A stretch of 64,000 nt of DNA, taken from the NCBI GenBank assembly GCA_014377785.1, contig JACMOZ010000374.1, forward strand, positions 1-64,000. Reading direction: 5' to 3'. This DNA is from Aeromicrobium sp. (GTDB lineage: Bacteria; Actinomycetota; Actinomycetes; Propionibacteriales; Nocardioidaceae). Of the stretch, positions 51,181-61,976 are shown one piece after another. The notes below the pieces were generated by a model. That model was not told the DNA's origin, did not search any database, and saw only the letters and a program-made list of their open reading frames with translations. The first letter of the stretch is position 1; the number at the start of each line of letters is the position of its first letter. The translations under genes and the position numbers were made by a program.

Positions 51181-51942
51181 GTGGACACAGCAACAGAAGT
51201 CGACGGCCCGGCCTCCGATCGCTCTGCAGCTGATCTTTCGGGGCGACGGGTGTTGCTGAAACTTTCCGGCGAGGTGTTCGGCGGCGGCAAGATTGGCATC
51301 GATCCCGAAGTGGTCAACAGCATTGCCCGCCAGATCGTTGAAGCTACCGCCGAAGGTGTGCAGGTCGCCATCGTGGTCGGTGGAGGCAACTTCTTCCGTG
51401 GCGCCGAACTCGCCCAACACGGTATGGATCGCGCTCGTGCCGACTACATCGGAATGCTCGGTACTGTGATGAATTGCCTCGCGCTGCAGGACTTCTGCGA
51501 AAAACGGGGAGTCGAGACCCGCGTGCAGTCGGCCATTACGATGGGTCAGGTCGCTGAGCCCTACATACCGCGTCGCGCCATCCGCCACCTCGAAAAGGGC
51601 CGGGTCGTCATTTTCGGCGCCGGCGCCGGTATGCCGTACTTCTCGACCGACACCGTGTCGGCGCAGCGCGCGCTGGAGATCAACGCCGAGGTGGTTCTGA
51701 TGTCCAAGAGCGGAGTCGACGGTGTCTACTCGGCCGACCCCCGCACCCATCCCGATGCGAAGAAATTTGAAGAAATCTCCTTCGAAGACGCCCTGCGTCT
51801 CGGCCTCAAAGTGGTCGACGCCGCCGCTTTCGCGTTGTGCATGGAAAACAAACTGCCCATGATCGTCTTCGGTATGGAGGGCGAGGGCAATATTGCCCGC
51901 GTCCTTCGTGGTGAGAAAATCGGAACGCTGGTTCACTCGTGA
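51181..51942 (+). CDS. pyrH: UMP kinase
   Basis: [55 protein letters not shown]. Confidence 0.97.
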   Translation: MDTATEVDGPASDRSAADLSGRRVLLKLSGEVFGGGKIGIDPEVVNSIARQIVEATAEGVQVAIVVGGGNFFRGAELAQHGMDRARADYIGMLGTVMNCLALQDFCEKRGVETRVQSAITMGQVAEPYIPRRAIRHLEKGRVVIFGAGAGMPYFSTDTVSAQRALEINAEVVLMSKSGVDGVYSADPRTHPDAKKFEEISFEDALRLGLKVVDAAAFALCMENKLPMIVFGMEGEGNIARVLRGEKIGTLVHS

Positions 51943-51966
51943 GAGTGGGCGCCAAAAGGAGTAATT

Positions 51967-52524
51967 GTGATTGACGAAACGTTGCGCGAAGCCGACAGCA
52001 AGATGGCCAAGGCCGTCGAGCATTCCCGTGAGGAATTCGCCGCGATCCGGACCGGTCGTGCACATCCGGCGATGTTCGCCCAGATCACCGCCGAATACTA
52101 CGGTCAGCAGACGCCGATCCAGCAGCTCGCCGGTTTTACTGTGCCTGAGCCCCGCACCGTCGTGATCAATCCCTACGACATTGGGGCGAAGGCGGCCATC
52201 GAAAGGGCGATCCGCGACTCCGATCTCGGTGTGAACCCGACCGACGACGGCAAAGTTCTGCGCGTTTCGCTGCCTGAACTGACCGAAGATCGTCGCAAGG
52301 AATACGTCAAGCTTGCCCGCACGAAGGCCGAAGACGGCCGTATTGCCGTTCGCAACCTCCGGCGCAACGCCAAGCAGGCGCTGGACAAGGCGGAGAAGGA
52401 TTCGTCGATCAGCAAGGACGACAACACCGGTGCCGAAAAGCGCCTTGACGGCCTCACCAAGAAGTATGTCGACTCGATCGATGAACTTCTGAAACACAAA
52501 GAGGCTGAACTTCTTGAGGTCTGA
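51967..52524 (+). CDS. frr: Ribosome recycling factor
   Basis: IDETLREADSKMAKAVEHSREEFAAIRTGRAHPAMF...LPELTEDRRKEYVKLARTKAED. Confidence 0.97.
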   Translation: MIDETLREADSKMAKAVEHSREEFAAIRTGRAHPAMFAQITAEYYGQQTPIQQLAGFTVPEPRTVVINPYDIGAKAAIERAIRDSDLGVNPTDDGKVLRVSLPELTEDRRKEYVKLARTKAEDGRIAVRNLRRNAKQALDKAEKDSSISKDDNTGAEKRLDGLTKKYVDSIDELLKHKEAELLEV

Positions 52525-53353
52525 GACCACCCACGTGCAAAGACCCAGCCGAGCCGGTCGTAACCTGCCCGCGGCAATCGTTGTGGGCGTCAGTCTCGGC
52601 GCCGTCGTCATCGCGTCACTGTTCTTCGTCAAGGACTTCTTCGTCGCGGTTGTCGTGGTCGCTCTCGGCGTCGGCATGATCGAGATCACCCGCGCCTTCA
52701 AGACCCCCGGCATCCAGGTTCCGTTGCTCCCGGTGATCACCGGCGGCAGCGTCATGCTGATCGGTGCGTTCTACGGTGGCGCCGAAACCGCAGCGGTTGC
52801 CATGGCTCTCACCGTGATCGGCACTCTCATTTGGCGACTCGCCGATGGCGCCGACGGCTTCGTGCAGGACAGCAGTGCCGGCATCTTCGTCTTGTCCTAC
52901 CTTCCGCTCATGGGCGTTTTTGTCATGCTCATGCTCGGCGAGGTGGATGGCCACTGGCGCATCGTGGCGTTTATCGTTGCCACTGTCGCTTCCGACATCG
53001 GCGGCTACATCGCCGGCGTGTTGTTCGGCAAACACCCGATGGCGCCGACCATCAGTCCCAAGAAGTCGTGGGAGGGTCTCGTCGGTTCGATGGTCTTCGG
53101 CATGATCGCCGGCTTGCTGACCGTGACGTATGGTCTGGACGGCCGCTGGTGGGTCGGGCTGATCCTCGGCGCAGTCGCTGTCATCATGGCCACCCTCGGT
53201 GACCTCAGCGAATCCCTCATCAAGCGTGATATCGGCATCAAAGACATGGGCGATCTGTTGCCCGGTCACGGAGGACTTATGGACCGGCTCGACTCCCTTA
53301 TCGCCGTCGCGCCCTTCGCGTGGCTCGTTCTCCATTATCTGGTGCCGGCATGA
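52514..53353 (+). CDS. cdsA: Phosphatidate cytidylyltransferase
   Basis: [33 protein letters not shown]...[34 protein letters not shown]. Confidence 0.95.
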   Translation: MRSETTHVQRPSRAGRNLPAAIVVGVSLGAVVIASLFFVKDFFVAVVVVALGVGMIEITRAFKTPGIQVPLLPVITGGSVMLIGAFYGGAETAAVAMALTVIGTLIWRLADGADGFVQDSSAGIFVLSYLPLMGVFVMLMLGEVDGHWRIVAFIVATVASDIGGYIAGVLFGKHPMAPTISPKKSWEGLVGSMVFGMIAGLLTVTYGLDGRWWVGLILGAVAVIMATLGDLSESLIKRDIGIKDMGDLLPGHGGLMDRLDSLIAVAPFAWLVLHYLVPA

Positions 53354-54480
53354 CCGACAAAGAAATCAAGACGTTGCCCCTTGTCTTCGAACAACGCAAG
53401 GGCCTCAAGAAGCCGCCCCGACACCTTGCCGACCTCTCCGCCGATGAGCGCGTTGTCGCCGCCGAGGCCCTCGGTGAACCCGCCTACCGGGTCAAGCAAG
53501 TCGCGACACACTACTTCGGCCGCCTGGTCAACGACCCGGCTGAGATGACCGATCTTCCGGCGGCGAGCCGCGATCGTATCGTTGGCGAACTCTTGCCGAC
53601 CTTGCTCAACCCGATCCGCACCCTCGAGGCCGACAAGGGGACGACCCGCAAAACATTATGGCGTCTCTTTGACGGTGCGCTGGTCGAGTCCGTGCTTATG
53701 CGTTATCCCGAACGTGCCACGATTTGTGTCTCCAGCCAGGCCGGTTGCGGTATGGCGTGCCCGTTTTGTGCCACCGGTCAGGGCGGCCTGCAACGCAATA
53801 TGTCGACCGCCGAGATCATCGATCAGGTGGTCGATGGCGCCCGTGCGATGGCCCGCGGCGAGATCCCGGGAGGCCCGGGACGACTGTCCAACGTTGTTTT
53901 CATGGGCATGGGCGAACCGATGGCCAACTACAAGGCCGTCATCGGCGCCATCCGTCGCATGGTTGACCCCAGTCCTGACGGACTGGGCATGTCCGCCCGC
54001 AACATCACCCTGAGCACCGTGGGCCTCGTGCCGCGGATCAGGCAGCTGACCGAAGAGGGCATACCGGTGACTCTCGCACTGTCGCTGCACGCCCCGGACG
54101 ACGAATTGCGCAACGAACTTGTCCCGATCAACACCCGTTGGTCTGTTCACGAAGCGGTTGAAGCGGCCTGGGATTATGCCCGCAAGACCAAGCGGCGCGT
54201 CTCGATCGAATACGCCATGATCAAGGACATCAACGATCAGGCCTGGCGCGCCGATCTGCTCGGAGACGTGTTGCAGTCCTATGGCGATTGGGGTTGGGTG
54301 CACGTCAACCTCATCCCGCTCAATCCGACGCCCGGTTCCAAATGGACCGCCTCGCGGCCCGAAGACGAAGACGAATTCGTGCGCCGGCTCATCGCCAAGG
54401 GCATCCCGACGACAGTTCGCGACACGCGGGGCAGCGACATCGACGGTGCCTGCGGCCAACTTGCCGCAGTTGATTCCTGA
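53350..54480 (+). CDS. rlmN: 23S rRNA/tRNA adenine-C2 methyltransferase RlmN
   Basis: [45 protein letters not shown]. Confidence 0.96.
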   Translation: MTDKEIKTLPLVFEQRKGLKKPPRHLADLSADERVVAAEALGEPAYRVKQVATHYFGRLVNDPAEMTDLPAASRDRIVGELLPTLLNPIRTLEADKGTTRKTLWRLFDGALVESVLMRYPERATICVSSQAGCGMACPFCATGQGGLQRNMSTAEIIDQVVDGARAMARGEIPGGPGRLSNVVFMGMGEPMANYKAVIGAIRRMVDPSPDGLGMSARNITLSTVGLVPRIRQLTEEGIPVTLALSLHAPDDELRNELVPINTRWSVHEAVEAAWDYARKTKRRVSIEYAMIKDINDQAWRADLLGDVLQSYGDWGWVHVNLIPLNPTPGSKWTASRPEDEDEFVRRLIAKGIPTTVRDTRGSDIDGACGQLAAVDS

Positions 54481-54826
54481 CTCAGCCCAACGGGTTCGAG
54501 ACGAGCAACTCGACGTTGCGGTCGGCTTTCACACCTTCCTGAGCGCTGGTCCGCTGCTGGGGATCGTTACGTCGCCGCGAGCGTCGTGTGCTGTGGGGCG
54601 ATCGGACTACCCGTCACCCAAACGGCGGGCGATGATGCGAGATCGGTGAGTGTGGCGGCACCGCCGATGATGATGCTGGACGCGTTGAGGTCGCGACGGG
54701 ACAGTTCCATGTGTGAGCCAACGACGAATCGACCCAAAAATCACACTGAGGCCGCCGGAGGGGCTCGGTGCGTGACCGGCGAAGATGGGAGCAAACGAAT
54801 GTCCGCTTGAATCGCGAAGGAGAACG

Positions 54827-55648
54827 ATGACTGACCTTTCGACGTTCGTTCCGCCGCGGGTGATCGCCACTGATCTTGACGGCACGTTGTTGCACAGCGA
54901 CGGTTCGCTGTCCGATCGCACCCGAGCAGCGATCCTCAGGGCCGAAGCCGCCGGCATCACCACCGTATTCGTCACCGCCCGGCCGCCGCGTTGGCTGGAC
55001 TCCCTTGCCTATGCGGTCGGACCGCACGGCACCGTGCTCTGTGGCAACGGGGCTTTCGTCTATGACGTGCCGACAAAAACCGTCACCGAGCAATACCCTC
55101 TAGCCGACCTTTTGCTACGCGAACTCCTTGCCGATTTGCGCCATGCCGTCCCCGACATCACGTTCGCCGTCGAGGGCGCCGATGGACTGGGCCGCGAGGA
55201 GGCCTTTGTCTATCGCAGTGAACAGCCCGGGACGCATACTGTTGGCACGCTGGCCGAACTCACGTCCGCGCCGGTGGGCAAGCTGCTCGGTCGGTGCGAG
55301 TCACTCGATTCGGCCAAGTTTCTGGAGCTTGTGATGACGGCTCTGGGCGGTCGCGCCGAACTCGGATATTCGGGTGCCTCCGGCCTTGCCGAGATCACCG
55401 CGCCCGGTGTCACCAAGGCCGCCGGACTTCAGCGCTGGTGCGATGCACGCGGTGTCGGCGCCCACGAGGTATGGGCCTTCGGCGACATGCCCAACGACCT
55501 ACCCATGCTGCACTGGGCCGGCACGAGTTTTGCCGTCGGCAACGCGCATGCCGACGTCCTGGCGATCGCGCAGCACGTCTGCCCATCCAACAATGATGAC
55601 GGCGTCGCCCATACCCTCGAAATTCTCTTGCAAGGAGTATCCGAATGA
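54827..55648 (+). CDS. HAD superfamily (Cof-type) hydrolase
   Basis: VIATDLDGTLLHSDGSLSDRTRAAI; WAFGDMPNDLPMLHWAGTSFAVGNAH. Confidence 0.92.
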   Translation: MTDLSTFVPPRVIATDLDGTLLHSDGSLSDRTRAAILRAEAAGITTVFVTARPPRWLDSLAYAVGPHGTVLCGNGAFVYDVPTKTVTEQYPLADLLLRELLADLRHAVPDITFAVEGADGLGREEAFVYRSEQPGTHTVGTLAELTSAPVGKLLGRCESLDSAKFLELVMTALGGRAELGYSGASGLAEITAPGVTKAAGLQRWCDARGVGAHEVWAFGDMPNDLPMLHWAGTSFAVGNAHADVLAIAQHVCPSNNDDGVAHTLEILLQGVSE

Positions 55649-56358
55649 TCGAAACGACACGACACGATGCCGTCTGGGTTATCGAACTGCAGCGCGAAGA
55701 CCGCCGCAATGCGTTGAACCTCGAACAGTGCAAGGCGATCCACCGTGCCGCCGACGAAGCCGTCGACGGGGGAGCGCGTGTCATTGTCATCACCGGCAAG
55801 GGTTCGGCCTTCTGCTCGGGGGCGGACCTCGGCGGTGTCTATGGCGACGAATTCCTCAACGCCCTCTACGGCATGCTCCATCACCTCACCGAGCTCCCGG
55901 TGCCTCTCATTGCGGCCGTCAACGGTCCGGCTATCGGCGCCGGAACCCAATTGGCACTGGCTTGCGACTTGCGGGTCGCCGATGCCACTGCCGCATTCGC
56001 CGTACCGACCGCCAAAAATGGTATGGCCGTCGACGCGTGGACCATTCGCACCCTTGCCGAGGTCGCCGGTCACGGTTCAGCGCGCCGGCTCATGCTCGCG
56101 GCCGAAACCTTCGAGCGTGATCAGGCGCTGGCGGTTGGCCTCGCTGACAGAGCCGGCACACTCGATGACGCCCTCGCCTGGGCTGCTGAAATTGCGAAGC
56201 TTGCCCCGCTGTCGTTGGCGCACAATAAACTCGTTCTCAACGGCGGGGACGACGCGTCCGTCGCCGAGAGTTTTGCTGACTGCTGGGCCAGCGAAGATGT
56301 CCGCGAAGCAGCCCTCGCGCGCAGCGAAAAGCGCACTCCTCTTTTCGCGGGGCGCTGA
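55645..56358 (+). CDS. Enoyl-CoA hydratase/isomerase family protein
   Basis: ITGKGSAFCSGADLGGVYGDEF, VPLIAAVNGPAIGAGTQLALACDLRVAD. Confidence 0.9.
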   Translation: MIETTRHDAVWVIELQREDRRNALNLEQCKAIHRAADEAVDGGARVIVITGKGSAFCSGADLGGVYGDEFLNALYGMLHHLTELPVPLIAAVNGPAIGAGTQLALACDLRVADATAAFAVPTAKNGMAVDAWTIRTLAEVAGHGSARRLMLAAETFERDQALAVGLADRAGTLDDALAWAAEIAKLAPLSLAHNKLVLNGGDDASVAESFADCWASEDVREAALARSEKRTPLFAGR

Positions 56359-56819
56359 TGACCAGCCTGATCTTCCTCACTCTCGACCAGCACATCATCG
56401 ACGGTCGCGCCGACCATGTGGCGATTGACGACGGCACCGTGAAGCTGACGTATGCCGAACTCCTTGCCCTTACGGCCGCCCTTGCCGGCGGGCTGGCCCA
56501 TGTTGGTGTCAGGGAGGGTTCGACGGTGCTTCTCGATGTCCGGGGCGCGGCTCTCGTGGCGGCGGTCCTTGCTCTTGCCCGGCTCGGCGCCATTCCAACC
56601 ACTGCGCTGCCAGACCTTGGGACCCGGTTCCGCATCGCCGGCGATCCGCCGGTCGTCCATACCGCCGAGCACGACTACCCGTGGGCGACCATCCTCAGCG
56701 CCGGAAAGACCGACCCTTTGCCGGCGCCGGACCGCGACGAGCCAGGCTACGAACAACTGATGCTGGAAAAATACCAAGGAATCTTCGCGACCCTCACCGC
56801 CGGCAAAACGATTACCTGA
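56358..56819 (+). CDS. Short protein resembling the N-terminus of AMP-binding acyl-CoA synthetases (possibly TIGR03089-like)
   Basis: ADHVAIDDGTVKLTYAELLALTAALAGGLAHVGVREGSTVLLDVRGAALVAAVLALARLGAIP; no ATP-binding core or C-terminal domain. Confidence 0.6.
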   Translation: MTSLIFLTLDQHIIDGRADHVAIDDGTVKLTYAELLALTAALAGGLAHVGVREGSTVLLDVRGAALVAAVLALARLGAIPTTALPDLGTRFRIAGDPPVVHTAEHDYPWATILSAGKTDPLPAPDRDEPGYEQLMLEKYQGIFATLTAGKTIT

Positions 56820-57022
56820 CAACTCCGTGGGCCTGACGTTGTCCATGCCTTCGACTGTCGCCGCTTCGGACGAATGTGAGGGGCCGCCCGGAATGATCTG
56901 TGGACGAATCCTCAATTCCCTCGCCTGTGGACACGGATCTTGAGAGAAATGGGTCGCCCCAGCTGCCCAAAACCCGCAAGATCCGTCCCCGACGGGGATG
57001 TCCCGCGCGACAGCGATCAGCT

Positions 57023-57685
57023 TTAGATCAACCCGGCGTCGTGCACGCAGATGGCGACCTGGACGCGGTTGGTGGCACTGAGTTTCGTGAAGATGTGTGA
57101 AATATGTGCCTTCACGGTGGCGACGCTCATATGCAGGTCGGTGGCGACTTCGGCATTGGAGGCGCCGCGCCCGACCGCGATGGCGACTTCCCGTTCGCGT
57201 TCGGTCAGTTGCTCGATATTGCGGCGAGCTGTCTCGACACGATCGTTCGGCGCTCCGTCGGTGACCTGGCGGATGAGTTGTTCGGTGACAGTCGGCGACA
57301 GCATCGGTTCGCCCTCGTGGACCTTGATGACAGCGGCCACGATGTCGGCCGGAGGCGTGTCCTTCAACAGAAATCCGCTCGCGCCATTGGCCAGCGCCCT
57401 CACCACGAAGTCATCGGCATCAAAAGTCGTCAGCACTATGACCTTGGGCGGATCGGCCATGCCGGCAATGGCCAAGGTCGCGGCAATGCCATCCATGACC
57501 GGCATCCGGATGTCCATGAGCACGACGTCGACCTGCTCAGATGCGACCCGGTCAACAGCCTCGCGACCGTTCGCCGCTTCGCCGATCACCTCGATGCCAT
57601 CCGAACCGCCGAGGATCAGCGCGAGACCGGCACGGACCAGGGGATCGTCGTCGGTGATCAGCAGGTGAATCGTCATGCCAGCCAC
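57023..57685 (-). CDS. NarL/FixJ-type response regulator
   Basis: LLITDDDPLVRAGLALIL...DVVLMDIRMPVMDG; C-term LTEREREVAIAVGRGASNAEVATDLHMSVATVKAHISHIFTKL. Confidence 0.95.
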   Translation of the reverse strand: MAGMTIHLLITDDDPLVRAGLALILGGSDGIEVIGEAANGREAVDRVASEQVDVVLMDIRMPVMDGIAATLAIAGMADPPKVIVLTTFDADDFVVRALANGASGFLLKDTPPADIVAAVIKVHEGEPMLSPTVTEQLIRQVTDGAPNDRVETARRNIEQLTEREREVAIAVGRGASNAEVATDLHMSVATVKAHISHIFTKLSATNRVQVAICVHDAGLI

Positions 57686-58830
57686 GGCAGCCAGGCATAC
57701 AGGACGAACATACGATCAGAAGTGATGTGATGACTGAGCCGACCGCCGGATAAGTTCGATCTCTCGGCGAGCCCGATGAGACCAAGGCCTGATTCGGGGG
57801 TTTTGAGCCGCAAGTCTCCGATTCGCAGCGGATTTTTCATCTCGACGACCACCCCATCGCCGGGGCTGCCCCCCACGGTCAGGCAGAGGAGAGTGTCGGG
57901 CGCATGTTTGCGGGCATTGGTGAGGCCCTCCTGCGCGATCCGGTAAAGCGTCCGCCCGATGTTGTCCGGGAGCAGGCCCAGACCGACAATCCCGTCGAAA
58001 GTGATTTTCATTCCGGCGAGACGCGACTCCGCCACGAGAGCAGGTATGTCGTGAACGCCCGGCTGGGGGAGTTCGGGCACGGCGTCTAAGGGCCCTTCGC
58101 GCAAGATGCCGAGCACTTCGCGCAGTTCGGTGAGAGCCAGGTGTGAATTTTCCTGAATGATGTCCGCGGTACTGCGGATTTCCTCCGGCGTCAGGTCTTT
58201 GCGATAACTCAATGCGCCGGCATGCATCGAGACCATGGAAATGCGGTGGGCCAGGACGTCGTGCATTTCCCGGGCGATCCGCGCCCTTTCGGCCGTACGC
58301 GATTGTTCGGCCCGTCGGAACTGGTCGGATTCGGCCCGGTCGGCTCGGTCGCGCAGAGTCGTGAGCAATTCGCGTCGCGCGCCGATGTAAAGGCCCCAAC
58401 CGACAGTCACGCCGATGATCGACGCGATCGCGGTGGAGGCGATGAACCAGACATCTGGGTTCGTCTTATTCAGATGATTGAGCCACAAACTCGCCGATAG
58501 AGACAGTAGGGCCACTGGCACGATTTCACGCCACCGTCGCCGAGTCGCCAACGAGACGAGGGCGAGCGTCGCCGGCCCGCCCGAAAGAGTGGAAATGCTG
58601 CTCGCAAGAGCCGTGATGAGTGCAATCCGGACTGGGTACCGCCGCCGAAAAAACATGAGCCCGAAACAGATGAGACCCAGCCCGATATCGGCGAAGAACC
58701 AGAGACGGTTGCGGTCCCACTGCCAACTGGCGAATTGAGACCAGGCCAGTCCGCTGAGGCCGACCACAATGATCGCGCGCCACGTGTGGCTCCACCGTGT
58801 AAGCGGAATTTGGTAATCGACAGGTTGCAC
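57673..58830 (-). CDS. Sensor histidine kinase (HisKA_3/NarX type)
   Basis: ERARIAREMHDVLAHRISMVSMHAGAL...YRIAQEGLTNARKHAP...GLGLIGLAERSNLSGG. Confidence 0.93.
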   Translation of the reverse strand: MQPVDYQIPLTRWSHTWRAIIVVGLSGLAWSQFASWQWDRNRLWFFADIGLGLICFGLMFFRRRYPVRIALITALASSISTLSGGPATLALVSLATRRRWREIVPVALLSLSASLWLNHLNKTNPDVWFIASTAIASIIGVTVGWGLYIGARRELLTTLRDRADRAESDQFRRAEQSRTAERARIAREMHDVLAHRISMVSMHAGALSYRKDLTPEEIRSTADIIQENSHLALTELREVLGILREGPLDAVPELPQPGVHDIPALVAESRLAGMKITFDGIVGLGLLPDNIGRTLYRIAQEGLTNARKHAPDTLLCLTVGGSPGDGVVVEMKNPLRIGDLRLKTPESGLGLIGLAERSNLSGGRLSHHITSDRMFVLYAWLPWLA

Positions 58831-58960
58831 CTTGCAAGGCTATAAGGGAACGGCCGTCGGGCGCGACGGCCGATGGTCGCAACGTGTCTCATACTTTCGG
58901 CCAGCGAGGTCTAGTCCACGGGCGGATGTGACGGCCTCGGGATTCTGCAAGGCTGGAGCC

Positions 58961-59875
58961 ATGATCAAAGTTGAAGGCCTATCCAAGACATACGGCGGCT
59001 TCAAAGCCGTCGATAACGTCACATTCGACTGCAGGCCGGGGGCGGTCACTGGATTTTTGGGCCCCAACGGTGCCGGCAAGTCCACGACCATGCGCATCAT
59101 CGCTGGCCTGACCCCTGCGACAAGTGGCAGCGCCACGGTCGCCGGAGTCCACTACCACGACATCCCCAACCCAGGCACACAAGTGGGTGTGCTGCTTGAT
59201 GCCTCGGCACAACATGCCGGCCGCACCGGCCGCGAAGTTTTGACGATGGGTGCCATCGTCATGGGGTTGCCCATGTCGCGCGTCGAAGAGATGCTTGCCC
59301 TGGTGAGCCTGTCGCCCGCGGAGTCCAAACGCCGCATCCGCGACTACTCGCTCGGCATGCGTCAGCGCCTCGGCATTGCTCACGCATTGTTGGGTGATCC
59401 CAAGATCCTCATCCTCGATGAGCCGGCCAACGGTCTCGATCCGGCCGGTATCCATTGGATGCGCGGATTGTTGCGTGAATACGCCAACAGGGGCGGCACA
59501 GTGCTCTTGTCTTCCCACCTCCTGCACGAGATCGAGGTCATCGCCGATGAACTGATCCTGATCGGTAACGGCCGGATCGTGGCGAGCGGCACCAAGGCCG
59601 AATTGCTCCACACGGCCGGCACGTTCGTCAAGGCCAGCGACGCCGGCGCCATTGCCCAGGCGCTGACTGCAGCCGGCATGTCCAGCACTCCGTCCGGCGA
59701 TGGCGGACTGCGTACCGAGTCGACGCCCGAAGAGGTTGGACGGGTTGCCGCTGCTGCGGGCGTTGCCCTCATCGAACTGAGGCCGGCCGAAGGCGCAGGC
59801 CTCGAGGAAATGTTCCTGGAACTGACCGGGGACACCCAACGCGAAAAGTCCACACCCGAAGGAGCCCTGGCATGA
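58961..59875 (+). CDS. ABC transporter ATP-binding protein
   Basis: GFLGPNGAGKSTTMRIIAGL, YSLGMRQRLGIAHALLGDPKILILDEPANGLDPAG. Confidence 0.95.
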   Translation: MIKVEGLSKTYGGFKAVDNVTFDCRPGAVTGFLGPNGAGKSTTMRIIAGLTPATSGSATVAGVHYHDIPNPGTQVGVLLDASAQHAGRTGREVLTMGAIVMGLPMSRVEEMLALVSLSPAESKRRIRDYSLGMRQRLGIAHALLGDPKILILDEPANGLDPAGIHWMRGLLREYANRGGTVLLSSHLLHEIEVIADELILIGNGRIVASGTKAELLHTAGTFVKASDAGAIAQALTAAGMSSTPSGDGGLRTESTPEEVGRVAAAAGVALIELRPAEGAGLEEMFLELTGDTQREKSTPEGALA

Positions 59876-60660
59876 GTACCGCAACGCACGTCGAAACGAT
59901 CGACATGAATCGGCCTGACATTCCGATGTCGCGCCTGGTGAAGGTCGAATTGCGCAAACTCGTCAATACACGGGCAGGATTTTGGCTTGTCGTCTCGATG
60001 GCGATCATTGCCGCCCTCATCACGACAGGCCTTCTGATCTTCGCTGAAGACTCGACTCTGACCTTCGGCCAGATGTCCGGTCTCATGAACATCCCGACAG
60101 GTTTCCTGTTGCCGGTCCTTGCGATTCTTCTCGTCACCAGTGAATGGACTCAGCGGACAGGACTTGTGACATTTACTTTGGAACCCCGCCGCTCGCGTAT
60201 CATCGTGGCGAAGTTCATCACCGCGATCATCGCCGCCGTGGGCGCCGTGATTCTCTCTTTTGTCTTCGGGGCCATCGGCAATGTCCTTGCCGGCGTCTTT
60301 CACGGTGGGCAAGCAGGCTCGTGGGACATGACGACTGCTGGAGTAGTCAACGCGATCATCCTCCAGCTGTCCGGGCTCTTCATGGGCTTCGCCTTCGCGA
60401 TGCTGATCATGAACTCGGCCGCAGCCATCGTGCTCTACTTCGTTCTCCCGTCAATCTGGTCGCTTGTGGGTTCGGTCGTGCCGTGGCTCAGGGACCACAT
60501 TCAGCCGTGGGCCGACTTCAGCTTCACCCAGACACCGCTTCAGTCGGGCGAGTGGGCAACAGGCAACGAATGGGCCCACTTCGCGGTGGCTGGGACAATC
60601 TGGTTGATCATCCCGCTGTGTCTCGGTGTGATGCGTCTTCTCCGCTCAGAGGTCAAGTAG
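59872..60660 (+). CDS. ABC transporter permease (ABC-2 type)
   Basis: 262 aa polytopic; 4-nt overlap with the ATPase gene. Confidence 0.85.
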   Translation: MSTATHVETIDMNRPDIPMSRLVKVELRKLVNTRAGFWLVVSMAIIAALITTGLLIFAEDSTLTFGQMSGLMNIPTGFLLPVLAILLVTSEWTQRTGLVTFTLEPRRSRIIVAKFITAIIAAVGAVILSFVFGAIGNVLAGVFHGGQAGSWDMTTAGVVNAIILQLSGLFMGFAFAMLIMNSAAAIVLYFVLPSIWSLVGSVVPWLRDHIQPWADFSFTQTPLQSGEWATGNEWAHFAVAGTIWLIIPLCLGVMRLLRSEVK

Positions 60661-60761
60661 CGACGAACGAGACTTGAGGGTTTTGCGCAGTGACAGCTAC
60701 CCAAAGCCCTCATACTCCGTCCCGTTGGGATACGGGACGGCAGGTAAGCGAGAATGGCGGC

Positions 60762-61976
60762 ATGCTCAGGCATGTCGCCATTCTTGGCTCCACCGGTTCC
60801 ATCGGCACCCAGGCCCTCGAGGTCATTGCCGCCCATCGCGATCGTTTCGCGGTAGCCACACTTGCCGCGGGCGGCAACCATCCCGAACTGCTGGCGCGTC
60901 AGGCCATCGACTTCGAGGTTCCGCTGATAGCCGTCGCCAAGGCCAGCGCCGTGCAGGACGTCCAATTGGCGTTGTATGCGGAGGCACAGCGCCGGGGTTA
61001 TGCCGAGGGCGGCTTCCGGATGCCGAAGATCATCGCGGGCCCCGATGCCGCAACCGAGGCAGCGCGTACCCGATGCGATGTCGTCCTCAACGGTATGACC
61101 GGCGCGGTCGGATTGTTGCCGACCCTCGCCGCTCTCGAGGAGGGCACCACTCTTGCCCTCGCCAACAAGGAATCGCTCATCATCGGCGGCGAGCTCGTGA
61201 TGAATGCCGCGAAACCGGGCCAACTCGTGCCTGTCGACTCCGAGCACTCGGCTCTTGCCCAGGCGATGCGCGGTGAACGCGTCGGAGACGTCCACAAACT
61301 CATAGTCACGGCCAGCGGCGGACCGTTTCGAGGCAAAACCCGCGCCGAACTCAGCAACGTCACCCCCCAACAGGCGATGGCCCACCCGACCTGGGACATG
61401 GGGCCGGTCATCACTATCAACTCGGCCACCCTCGTCAACAAAGGTCTCGAAGTCATCGAAGCCCATTTGTTGTTCGGGATCGGCTTCGATCGGATCGAGG
61501 TCGCCGTACATCCTTCGTCGATCGTGCATTCCATGGTCGAATTCGTCGACGGTTCGACGATGCTCCAGGCCTCACCCCCGGACATGAAACTGCCCATCGC
61601 GCTCGGACTGGCCTGGCCCGATCGTCTTCCCGGCGCGGTCAAGGCCTGCGACTGGACAGATCCGGCCGTCTGGGAATTCTTCCCGCTCGACAACGAAGCC
61701 TTTCCTGCTGTGATGCTTGCCCGCAAGGCCGGGGAGTTCGCCAAGACGGCGCCGGCCGTTTTCAATGCGGCGAACGAAGTCTGTGTCGACGCCTTCATCG
61801 CCGGTGATTTGGACTTCCTTGGCATTGTTGACACTGTCAATACCGTCGTTAACGAGCATATGCTCGACGCCGACGTAAAATCGACACAGATGGATCTCTC
61901 AACTGTCCTCGCGGCAGACACCTGGGCCCGGGCCCGCGCCCGGGAACTCACTGCCCGAAAACCCAATGGAGACTGA
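60762..61976 (+). CDS. dxr: 1-deoxy-D-xylulose 5-phosphate reductoisomerase
   Basis: [71 protein letters not shown]. Confidence 0.96.
   Translation: MLRHVAILGSTGSIGTQALEVIAAHRDRFAVATLAAGGNHPELLARQAIDFEVPLIAVAKASAVQDVQLALYAEAQRRGYAEGGFRMPKIIAGPDAATEAARTRCDVVLNGMTGAVGLLPTLAALEEGTTLALANKESLIIGGELVMNAAKPGQLVPVDSEHSALAQAMRGERVGDVHKLIVTASGGPFRGKTRAELSNVTPQQAMAHPTWDMGPVITINSATLVNKGLEVIEAHLLFGIGFDRIEVAVHPSSIVHSMVEFVDGSTMLQASPPDMKLPIALGLAWPDRLPGAVKACDWTDPAVWEFFPLDNEAFPAVMLARKAGEFAKTAPAVFNAANEVCVDAFIAGDLDFLGIVDTVNTVVNEHMLDADVKSTQMDLSTVLAADTWARARARELTARKPNGD

Noticed and set aside
51145-52755. Minus-strand 536 aa ORF across pyrH and frr
   Set aside because: Spans two certain plus-strand genes; antisense shadow.
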